From positions 1 to 64,000 of the forward strand of contig QVRM01003998.1 of NCBI GenBank assembly GCA_003439945.1: a stretch of 64,000 bases of DNA. The letters run 5' to 3'. This document shows positions 56,401 through 64,000 of the stretch, in pieces. The translations under genes were made by a program, and so were the position numbers. Below the pieces are notes generated by a model, which was given only the letters and a program-made list of their open reading frames with translations, had not been told where the DNA came from and searched no databases. Positions within the stretch are counted from its first letter, which is position 1, and the number at the start of each line of letters is the position of its first letter. The stretch is from Dermanyssus gallinae. Its lineage: Eukaryota; Arthropoda; Arachnida; Mesostigmata; Dermanyssidae.

Positions 56401-56699
56401 ATCGTAAAAAATATTATTCCTCGTTTAGTGGAAACGATCGTGGAAAAAATCGTGGTGCTGTTGTCGAATCTGCCCTGTAGTCACTCCTCCCGGGCCTAGT
56501 CACCACTAGAGCAAACGTTTCGGGGGTTACTCCCCAAGTTAAAAGTTCGCTCGTAGGTAAAGACCTTCGCTGCGGGATTGAGGAGGCGATAAGAGCAGCG
56601 CTTTCTTCGGTGACCGTGCAGTCACAGCATGGCACTGAGAAATAGACACAAAACGGCGATTGTTTGCCTAGAAATAGGCAGTCGACCTCTCCACAGGAT

Positions 56700-59240
56700 C
56701 CGAAATGTTAAATAGCCAAGCCGATATCCGCCGTTGGTTCCCTCCGGCACAGGCACAGTCGGCTGCGCCTGCCGCTCACTCCACTTTAAAACAACCCGCA
56801 TCTAGCAAACCAATCCGCTCTGCAGCGTGCGCCTACCGGTTCAAACTTGGCCCGTCTCATGTTGAAGGTGGCCCAGATAAAGGCGAGTGTCAAGATGTTA
56901 TCCTGCATCCCACGCAGCTTACGGAATAGTGTTTCTATTAAGCTGGCGAAAACCATTGACGGTGTGAGTCATTCGGGGACCCGGGAATGTTGGGAAAGGC
57001 TACTCACCTTTTCAACGACCGTGTTCAGTATCCCGGCAAAAAAGGAGAAAGGCCGAACACTCACTTTTGTAGTCCGCGAGAACTTGCTTCGCTTTCAGAG
57101 GGGTGCTTCTATATCGGATAACCCTTACACGACTAGAAGACATACCAGGACAAACCCCGCTGCAGACTCTGACCGTCGTAGAGCAATAAGCGCACAGGCA
57201 AAGCTCTCTCAAGGCGACGTGTCAGTAGCCGCAAGAACGCTGCTTTCAACTGATACGATCGCCCCTCTTGATTCACAAACTCGCCGTAGTTTGCTGGAGA
57301 AACACCCCCAACACCCGTCGAACTCGTCGTTTCCGCCGGCGCCGACGCCGACGCCATCAGTATCGGAAGTCGTTGTTACGCCGACCGAGATCGGTAACGC
57401 AGTCAGGAGATTCCCTAACAGCTCTTCCGGCGGCCTACGACCTCGCCATTTGAAAGATCTCATTGGTACCCACGAGGACGACAGCAATCCTCTTCTGCAG
57501 GCCCTTGTGCAATTTGTCACCCTAGCAGTTACCGGTCGTTTGCCTGAGTTTATACTTCTGATTTTTACGATGCGAATCTCATTGCCTTACGCAAGAAGGA
57601 CGGCGGAATTAGGCCGATCGCTGTCGGCTTCACATTACGGCGGCTGGTGGGAAAGATCCTGATCAAGAAATCCTTGCAAGAAATCCAAGTATTTTGGAGC
57701 TCGTGGCTCCGATGCAGCTTGGCTGCGGGATTGGTGGAGCAGAAGCAGCGGTACACGCTACAAGGGGTTTCCTCGAGACCCGCTGTGACCAGGAGGGGGT
57801 TTTAGTTAAACTTGATTTTCAAAACGCATTTAACTCAATGCGTCGCGACCATCTGCTGAACGCTGTGAAGTCCCAAAGTACCGGGGCTTTTTTCAGCCAT
57901 TTATCAGATGTACCTATTTACCACAAATCTCCTCTGGCAGGCAGAAACCATACAATCATGTTGTGGCGTGCAGCAGGGGGACCCTTGCGGTCCAGCACTT
58001 TTCTGCATTGGAATCTCCGATCTCCAGGCCAGACTAGTGTCGGAGTTGCGGCCGTGGTATCTCGACGACGCCACCTTAGCCGGCGACAACTTGACGGTTA
58101 TTGAGGATATCAAAAGCGTCAGAGCATTTGAGGCTATATCAGGCTTACGCTTAAACGACGATAAGTATGAGGTAATCTGGCTTTCTCAAGATACGCGCAC
58201 GAAGTCTTCAACGTTCGTAAGGAAGCAGCTTTCAAACTTCAGAGAGGTCACCGACGACAGTTTAGAACTACTGGGGGTGCCACTTACGGAAGCGGCGGTA
58301 GAGAGTGCCCTCACGAAAAAGCTCGCAGACACTAAACGATGGTGCCGCCGACTTAAAGCCGTAGACGCGCACCTAGCATTGTATCTATTAAGACACAGTC
58401 TCTCAACGCCTCGCTTAATGTACCAACTTCGATGTTCGCCAGCGCTGGGGGCATAGGTGTACGCAGATCGGTCGATATTGCCCTATCCTGCTACCTGGGC
58501 TCGTTGTCCGAATTTAGAAGCTTGTAGTCGTCATCGGGGCCCCTTCGACTGAAAGCTGGATTGCCGACTCAACGCAGGCAGCACTCGCTAACTTTTGCGA
58601 CCAGTGGGATTCAGGCCGGAGCACATAGCACAAGAATCTCTGGATCGATTCGTGGTATCTCGGCTCCAACGCGACCTAGAAAATTAGGTTCCCGACAGCT
58701 CAGGGAAGGCCCGTTTAAAAGCGTGCTTTGATCAAATCAGTGGCAAGTGGCTTCAAGCCCTTCCCTCGCCGCAGCTGGGAACAATGCTGGACAACAACAC
58801 ACTCCGCATTGTTTCCGGCTTACGGCTTGGGGAGGTCGTTTGCGTACCCCACCCATGCAGTCTATGCAGAGCACCGGTAAGTTATACGGGTGAACACGCC
58901 TTGTGTCGCTATAGCACTGGGCGCCACTCACGTCATTTCGCCATCAACGACGTTATCTTCCGTGCTCTTCACTCGGCCCACATTCCGGCAGTGAAGGAGC
59001 CTGTCGGTCTAAGTCAGAATAGTCAGCTGAGGCGAGACGGAAAAACCGGAGTCTATGAAGTTTATTAAGGAACGGGGCCGGAAAGTCATCGCTGCAACTC
59101 AGGACCCCCGAGCTAGCGAATACCTGTTGCAGCGCATATCGATCGAGGTTCAACGTGGCAACGCCGCGGCCGTGGGAAGGGTCTCTTCCGTCAGCCGCAG
59201 GACTTCCGGAGATCCCGTAGAAACTGCTTTTATTCCCCAT
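56700..59240 (+). pseudogene. ORF2 of RLE family 2 copy B: RT with WYLDD, truncated endonuclease
   Basis: The N-terminal region 56847-57560 is open for over 200 residues (RTLTFVVRENLLRFQRG, IGNAVRRFPNSSSGGLRPRHLKDL). One frame over come LRKKDGGIRPIAVG and LRRL (57590-57650). The palm has KLDFQNAFNSMRRD (57808-57850). After another shift near 57900 come GVQQGDPCGPALFC and WYLDDA (58055-58072), LRLNDDKYEV and LELLGVPLTEA. The C-terminal part (58741-59030) has LGTMLDNNTLRIVSGLRLG and CSLC...EHALC, then jumps from EPVGLSQNS to a C-terminal YLLQRISIEVQRGNAAAV. The RPDG...WDATV endonuclease core is thus deleted. Confidence 0.82.
57752..58254 (+). repeat. 503-bp segment duplicated at 59345-59847 (donor copy)
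   Basis: RT segment of family 2 copy B. It aligns base for base with 59345-59847 at a constant offset of 1593; I see one substitution (C/T at 58140 versus 59733). Its frameshift near 57900 is shared. Confidence 0.92.
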
Positions 59241-59286
59241 AATTGTATGCTTATGCCAACAAATCATGAAGTGTTCTGCTCACAAT

Positions 59287-59289
59287 ATG

Positions 59290-59320
<31 letters not shown>

Positions 59321-59323
59321 CTA
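59287..59323. repeat. (TA)n then poly(T)
   Basis: About 26 bp of TA followed by 10 T, between the end of family 2 copy B and the duplicated RT segment. Confidence 0.95.
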
Positions 59324-59344
59324 GTGCAATAGTAGTCTGCTACA

Positions 59345-59847
59345 TACACGCTACAAGGGGTTTCCTCGAGACCCGCTGTGACCAGGAGGGGGTTTTAGTT
59401 AAACTTGATTTTCAAAACGCATTTAACTCAATGCGTCGCGACCATCTGCTGAACGCTGTGAAGTCCCAAAGTACCGGGGCTTTTTTCAGCCATTTATCAG
59501 ATGTACCTATTTACCACAAATCTCCTCTGGCAGGCAGAAACCATACAATCATGTTGTGGCGTGCAGCAGGGGGACCCTTGCGGTCCAGCACTTTTCTGCA
59601 TTGGAATCTCCGATCTCCAGGCCAGACTAGTGTCGGAGTTGCGGCCGTGGTATCTCGACGACGCCACCTTAGCCGGCGACAACTTGACGGTTATTGAGGA
59701 TATCAAAAGCGTCAGAGCATTTGAGGCTATATTAGGCTTACGCTTAAACGACGATAAGTATGAGGTAATCTGGCTTTCTCAAGATACGCGCACGAAGTCT
59801 TCAACGTTCGTAAGGAAGCAGCTTTCAAACTTCAGAGAGGTCACCGA
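59345..59847 (+). mobile_element. 503-bp near-identical duplicate of the family 2 RT segment
   Basis: An isolated piece of ORF2 (from the AVHATRGFLETR block to FREVTD) with both WYLDDA and GVQQGDPCGP. It begins and ends without poly(A) or a 3' UTR, so it does not look like a normal 5'-truncated insertion. Flanks differ from those of the source copy. One substitution in 503 implies a recent event or an assembly artefact. Confidence 0.9.
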
Positions 59848-60227
59848 TGCAGGGTATAACAGTCAGCCGTACCCGGTGGCATGAATGCCTTCAGCTGAGT
59901 CCTTGAAACACACGTGCGCGGCTTCAAGCCGTTTCAAGGCGGCTTTAAGGTGTTTATAAAAGCAAAACAAAAAAACAGTTTCGTGGACAGTAATGTTGTC
60001 TAAGGGTTAGCCTAAAAAAGGTATACAGTCAACTTGTCCTCACTCTACAGTAAGTCGATAACAGAAACCTTTATTATCATATACAGTGCTGTATAAGTAC
60101 AAGGCATCAAGATCTCATATGTATTTATGACAAGTATGCGTACTCACGACGAAAATACAGTATTACTCGCCATACTTAAATAGAACAGTTTTTAAGTGTG
60201 CTTCATTACTGTTTGTAAATTACTTAC
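59848..60227. other. Receptor gene intron sequence
   Basis: AT-rich intron part, no element seen. It starts the 23952-bp intron (60227-36276) on the minus strand, which contains almost all elements from 36.3 to 59.9 kb. Confidence 0.7.
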
Positions 60228-60274
60228 TTGTGCCCTCTAGTTTATTGCATCGAGCATCGTAAAATTCGAGTGCA
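60228..60274 (-). CDS. CD36 / class B scavenger receptor, 47-bp micro-exon
   Basis: A very short exon. The acceptor is TAATTTAATTTTCAG before TGCACTCG and the donor is GTAAGT after GGGCACAA. It enters in phase 2 and leaves in phase 1. It encodes ALEFYDARCNKLEGT between split codons. The W/Y...CN-x-hydrophobic-x-GT/N-G run is the CD36 block (often CN-x-I-x-GTDG), and it continues as N-GELYPAF in exon 36275-36026. No open frame track would flag it; the phase fit on both sides is the evidence. Confidence 0.85.
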
Positions 60275-60549
60275 CTGAAAATTAAATTATATTAATATGT
60301 TAATTATATTCACATCTAGCTATTTTCGAAGCCATACAAGATAAATGCGTGTGATGCACTACACCTGTCCGGCATCTTACGCTGACTGATCTATCGGAAC
60401 CAACAAGATAGCAACAGTAGTTAAATAATAAGGATCTGATTAGTGTAAAACATGCATTCTGTCAACAGCAATAATGGTACAATTCGGCAAACACAAATAC
60501 AACTAATTCCCAACACTTTGGAAAAAACGCAGCTTTTAAAATACTCAAC

Positions 60550-60720
60550 TTGTTGTTCTCGATGTTGTATATTTGGTTGACTCTTGCAGTATCAGTATAC
60601 ACCTGGTGAGTTTCCCACTCGACACCGTTCCGTTTCGAAAAGTATGCATACTTTCCGCGTTCCGGAAAACCAAATCGCCTATTTGCGATATCATTTTTGG
60701 TCAAAAATTTGTCGTGGAAA
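60550..60720 (-). CDS. CD36 / class B scavenger receptor, first exon visible in the window
   Basis: A 171-bp exon. The acceptor is TTTCTTTCTATGGAATGAATGCAG before TTTCCACG; the donor is GTTGAG after AACAACAA. It enters in phase 2 and leaves in phase 2. It encodes FHDKFLTKNDIANRRFGF, then GKYAYFSKRNGVEWETHQVY, then TARVNQIYNIENN. The F-G-F/Y..+N-G/T...W/Y.V.T......I..YN pattern is the CD36 stretch following the first third of the ectodomain. The previous exon must end in phase 2; I do not find it below 64000. Confidence 0.85.
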
Positions 60721-60769
60721 CTGCATTCATTCCATAGAAAGAAAACCGTTTTACAGCAAATATTAATAT

Positions 60770-60870
60770 AAACATTTATTTTATTATTAATATTAATATT
60801 ATTATATTATTATAATATTTATTAGTAAATTATTATATTAATTTTATAATATTTTTATATTATTGCATTA
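60770..60870. repeat. TTA/ATA-rich low-complexity sequence
   Basis: About 100 bp almost purely of A and T with TTATTA and ATATTAT units. Confidence 0.85.
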
Positions 60871-60894
60871 CATTATGTAGGTACTGTTGAAAAC

Positions 60895-61300
60895 AGGTTA
60901 ATGTGAGGTACAGCAGGGAGACCCTTGCGGCTCTGTTTTCTTCAACCTGACAATTTTACAACTGCTTTCGTCTCTGGAATTTAAGCCGTGGTTCTTAGGC
61001 GATGGAACGATTGGCGGTACTCTTAATTCTGCGCATGGTGATGTGGAAAAGTTAATCTATTTTGGCGTCACCTCTTCGCTGCAACTTAACGCGTCAAAAT
61101 GTAAGCTGCTCATTCCATCATCCGACAACGAATTCCGCGACGAGTGCTTGCGCCGGGCACGGGGCTTGGTTCCTAAGATCAAGTTATGTACCGATGAAAC
61201 TATTGAGTTTCTTTGAGCTCTCCTCACAATGGCCTTGCCAAACTCGCCCTCAACATCTGCCCGGAGAGACATCCTACAATAATTGGACGAAAAGCTACGA
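60895..61300 (+). mobile_element. RLE family 2-like RT fragment (plus)
   Basis: The plus strand reads VQQGDPCGSVFF at about 60908, WFLGDGTIGGTLNSAHGDV (60991-61047; YLDD changed to FLGD), LQLNASKCKLL and IKLCTDETIEFL. It is the plus-strand relative of the fragment at 30.4-30.7 kb, with the same subfamily features. 5' and 3' parts are missing. Confidence 0.75.
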
Positions 61301-61321
61301 CAATGCGTAAAACAGGTGTTA

Positions 61322-61535
61322 AATCCGAGCAAGATGGCTTAGTGGCAAAAGCCTTTGCCTTGCATTCGGGAGGACTGGGTTCGAGACCTAGATTGACCAC
61401 CCTTAAATTGGTTTGCATGGTTTCTAATTTAGACAAGGTAAATGCCGGAGTGGATTAAAATTGGCCATTACATGAATAAAACCGTACACGGGCAATTGCC
61501 TTACGGAAAATGAAAAATAAAATTGAATTTGGATG
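61322..61535 (+). mobile_element. tRNA-derived SINE
   Basis: The head carries an A box TGGCTTAGTGG (61335-61345) and a B box GGTTCGAGACC (61378-61388) with 32 bases between them, the normal tRNA spacing, and a GCATTCGGGAGG stretch as in tRNA-derived SINEs. The body has GGTAAATGCCGGAGTGG...GGCCA, which resembles a central motif I recall from arthropod SINEs. It ends in an A-rich tail (GAAAAATAAAATTGAATTTGG). Transcription by RNA polymerase III is inferred from the boxes. I see no clear target duplication. Confidence 0.75.
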
Positions 61536-61539
61536 GATT

Positions 61540-62160
61540 ATGTTGATACCAGGCTTCCCTTTCTACTTCAGCCGGAGGTCTATATTTTTTAGGGGGTAGA
61601 AAAAGCATTTACACATACCCGCCTATATAATGGCGGGTGGTGTGGGGCTAAACGCACCGGCAGAGAGTACATGACTCACTCGGAACCCTCTCCTGTTTCG
61701 GAATTGTGAACCATTACCTCAAGACCAGAAGGGGGGGCTCATGCTTTAACCCTCTCCGTAGTCTGTAGGTGTGTGCCAAGCAGGTAAGTCCTGATGAGTT
61801 AAATCAGGGAGGCTTCGTGCAATGAATCGCCCCGGTGATTATTTTCCAGCCGGATCTTTTCGCGCATGAGCCCATCCAGATATTTTAGGCCAATACCCCA
61901 ATTAGTCATCAAATCGGCCATGTGCGTGACTATCACCTGCGCGGTAAATTCCTGTAAAGTTAACGGTGAGTTATCGCGGTACGCAGCGTCCACGCATACG
62001 TACATGCGTCAAGGGTATGCGCGGTATCATCAGTGTCTGTCGCTGCTTTCCGGATCTTCATCATGTAAGCCTGGAACTGGCCATGTCCGCTCAGCGCCTG
62101 GGCAGTGTAATATGTCATTGGTCCCTGTGCCGTATACCACCCACGCCCGTGGTCATGCAC
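61540..62160 (-). mobile_element. R1-like copy g: C-terminal part and 3' UTR (minus)
   Basis: The minus strand reads YYTAQALSGHGQFQAYMMKIRKA near 62120-62050, DTAHTLDACTYAW (the C-terminal Cys/His block, first Cys lost), then one frame over LTLQEFTAQVIVTHMADLM and LMREKIRLENNHRGDS to a stop near 61800. The 3' UTR follows to about 61540. At first sight the protein looks bacterial; the SGHG...DTAHTL pattern shows that it is an R1-clade C-terminus. Confidence 0.75.
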
Positions 62161-63055
62161 CTAGGCGGGATCCTGGATAGAGCTCTCACAGGAACAGCTT
62201 ATGTGCGCTATGCAGCTAAAAAAGCAGCCAAAGCCTCAGCAGAGTTACGGAAATCCTCCCACGGACCAAAGGAGCAACCGACTCTCGGCGCCGACTTTTA
62301 GCGTCAGTGGTAGACAGCATCATGTTATACGCCGCATCCTTATGGGAACGCACGACTACAAGAGCTACAACACGTCGCCTCCTCAACAAGACCTAAAGAC
62401 CTATGGCGCTTAGGTCATCAAGAAACCCTGTAACCAACGGACTGACGGAGGGCACACTAGTCAGCAGAACCGACACCCTAAGCAATGGGGAGCAATTCAG
62501 CTGGGCTATCCTGGATATTGGACAAGATCAATACTTCCTGATCTTAAAAAATGGTACAGCCTCAAACACTGCTCGCTAACCTACCCACTCGCGCAACTAC
62601 TAGCAGGCCATGGTGCCTGTTTTCAGCAGTACCTACACCGCATTGGTAAAACTGACTCCTCTGCATGCCTCATGGGCAACTTGCGGGAGCCGGATGATGT
62701 AAGGCACTGCTATGAGCGGTGTTTCTGTTTCGACACTGAGCGAGAGCTATTGTCCCGGAACCTAGGACTGCAGAACCCCCTGACATGCCAGGCCCCTGTA
62801 GAGGCGCTCCTTAAAGATTACGAATCCTGGATTCTGGTAAGAAAATTCGCACAAGGTATCCCTGAGGCGAAAATAACCGCCGCACAAAACCGAGCAGCCT
62901 AAATGGCAAGAAGAGCGATCAGGTAAAGTAATCTCGAGAAAAGAGTACAGCGGCCACCCCCCGTCAAGGGGCAAAGGGGACGACTGGGTTTTAGTGGGTG
63001 CGAGTCCCACACTACCGTGGCTTTAACAACGACGCCCGGTGTGCATAACGCATTT
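62158..63055 (+). mobile_element. R1-like copy h: thumb, C-terminal part and 3' UTR (plus)
   Basis: The plus strand reads LGGILDRALTGTAYVRYAAK (62163-62222), then LAQLLAGHGACFQQYLHRIGK (62590-62650), VEALLKDYESWILVRKFAQG and AAQNRAA with stop at 62900-62902. The 3' UTR has TTTAGTGGGTGCGAGTCCCACACTA (62990-63014). It is broken by several stops near 62300-62580. It starts where copy g starts, on the opposite strand. Confidence 0.8.
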
Positions 63056-63059
63056 TACC

Positions 63060-64000
63060 AGTAGCCTCTATAGAAACCTCTATAGAAAAAAAATACCACT
63101 TGCGCAAGTTTGTGATGAGGGAGCGGGTCCACGTACCTCTCATGTCTCCGGCAAGCAAGTGGGTCCACAATTCCGTCCAAGCGGCAAGTGTTGCCTCACG
63201 AGACTCAGTCCACGATGTCCCCCGTTTAATCTCCGCCTGCTCCTCTCTTCCGCCAGCAGGTCCCATAGAAGCAGGCATGTCCGACAAACAGGACGTCCGT
63301 GTAGAACGTCTGGTACGCCCGGCTAACCCGAATTGCCATACCCTGTTGGGATTAGCCGCGCCTCCCTCCCGTGGTAGTATACGGGCCAGCTTGGCCAAGA
63401 CTCTTGCCACCTTTTGCGTAATCTGCCTGAGGTGTGGTAGGCCAGTTAGATCTGTGACAAAGGTTACCCTTAGGTACTTGGCGTAGCGGGACAGCGTGAA
63501 AGCGTTCAGCTCCGGGGACATAGGCCCTGTCCGCCTGCGGCCGGTTAGGAAAAGGGCCTCGGTTTTTGTGGTGCTAACTCCAGGTGATGTTCAGTCATCC
63601 ACCTGCTTGTTTGATCAAGATCAATGTTCGCCCTAGCCTCTAAGATATTCCCTGTGCGAGCGGTGACCACCACTGCAAGATCATCCCTGTAGGCGATTGT
63701 CTTCACCCCGTCCGGCAAGTCATCAAGCCGCAAGACACCATCGTATGCCACATTCCATAGAAGTGGGCCAAGTACTGAGCCCTGGGGCACCCCCGCCGTA
63801 ATTAAATGGGTTTCCTTTTGCGTGAAGAGTGTGCGCTCTTTTAGGCATGACGATAGAATGCCTCGCAGGTACAGGAAAACCCCTTCTGCCGAGCGCACAT
63901 ACTATTGTCGACCAGTTAGAGTTGTTGAACGCATTGCGGACCTCCAGCAATATCAATAGCACGTAAATCCGCGACCAGAGTGGCCGACGCGAGCTTCCTG
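63060..64000 (-). mobile_element. R1-like copy i: RT and C-terminal part (minus), running off the window
   Basis: The minus strand reads LILLEVRNAFNNSNW near 63960 (palm), AGVPQGSVLGPLLWNVAYD, then AYRDDLAVVVTART (YADD changed to YRDD), LELAPQK near 63560, and lower down LRQITQKVARVLAKLARILP and TWTRSLITNLRKW near 63110. A segment between 63560 and 63520 is damaged. It ends at about 63060, facing copy h. Confidence 0.8.

Larger units (their letters stand above)
54663..59280 (+). mobile_element. RLE family 2 non-LTR retrotransposon, copy B
   Basis: A plus-strand element with a tandemly repeated 5' region, ORF1 (54995-56400), ORF2 (about 56700-59240) and a 3' end near the TA/T tract at 59287-59323. 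It is the most complete family 2 copy. The RT motif C is WYLDDA. The endonuclease core is deleted. The order is the same as in the minus-strand copy A at 28.45-33.4 kb. Confidence 0.85.

Noticed and set aside
59287..59880. The second RT segment considered as an independent 5'-truncated insertion
   Set aside because: It has neither a 3' UTR nor poly(A), ends mid-ORF, and shares the same frameshift and near-perfect identity with the copy 1.6 kb upstream, so duplication is the better reading.
60660..60690. Alternative acceptor CAAATAG before GCGATTTGG in the first visible receptor exon
   Set aside because: It lacks a pyrimidine tract, and the frame upstream (FHDKFLTKND) continues the family pattern back to a better acceptor at 60721.
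61799..62160. Two minus-strand frames that look bacterial in composition
   Set aside because: I considered contamination or horizontal transfer. The SGHG.FQAY and DTAHTLDAC patterns with the following M...L..NW..G...E block fit the C-terminal end of an R1-clade protein.

Overview
The window is eukaryotic nuclear DNA, almost certainly arthropod. It has spliced exons with GT-AG borders, abundant decayed non-LTR retrotransposons of several clades, a DD37D mariner, a tRNA-derived SINE and many long (TA)n tracts. A tick or other chelicerate is my best guess, because the reverse transcriptase at 41.55-43.45 kb resembles, from memory, proteins often annotated as tick transposons; this is inference. 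I see no rRNA, CRISPR array, bacterial operon or intact retrotransposon ORF2.

The one host gene I can defend is on the minus strand: a CD36 / class B scavenger receptor gene whose last six exons lie at 60720-60550, 60274-60228, 36275-36026, 28264-28060, 26540-26427 and 19992-19861. All five junctions agree in phase (2, 1, 2, 0, 0), and the exons together give about 305 residues ending in a C-terminal membrane helix. The upstream exons, for roughly the first third of the ectodomain and the first membrane helix, were not found and probably lie beyond 64 kb. The introns (275, 23952, 7761, 1519 and 6434 bp) carry nearly all the mobile elements.

Layout: 1.4-5.6 kb, an element with a restriction-like endonuclease (here called RLE family 1, minus). 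8.3-11.5 kb, family 1 (plus) with poly(A). 12.2-15.1 kb, an R1-like element (plus). 20.2-20.9 kb, R1 3' fragments and a 91-bp inverted repeat. 21.4-21.9 kb, a LINE fragment. 22.4-23.5 kb, family 1 (minus). 24.6-25.7 kb, mariner. 28.45-33.4 kb, a second RLE family (family 2, minus) with a LINE fragment inside. 33.95-35.6 kb, family 1 and R1 fragments. 36.6-44.1 kb, two family 1 copies head to tail, with a CR1-like LINE nested in ORF1. 44.8-46.3 kb, an R2-like 3' half. 47-48.2 and 48.8-52.55 kb, R1-like. 52.6-53.3 kb, an R2-like N-terminal fragment. 54.66-59.3 kb, family 2 (plus) with a 503-bp near-identical duplicate at 59.35-59.85 kb. 60.9-64 kb, RLE, SINE and R1 debris.

The two RLE families pair a gag-like ORF1 carrying CCHC knuckles with an ORF2 whose RT has WYLDD/WFLDD in motif C and which ends in a CCHC plus a PD-(D/E)XK-like endonuclease. 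In family 1 the ORF1 stop overlaps the ORF2 start (TAATG twice, ATGA once), which suggests termination-reinitiation coupling. Every mobile-element ORF2 seen is broken by frameshifts, stops or deletions, so most copies look inactive.
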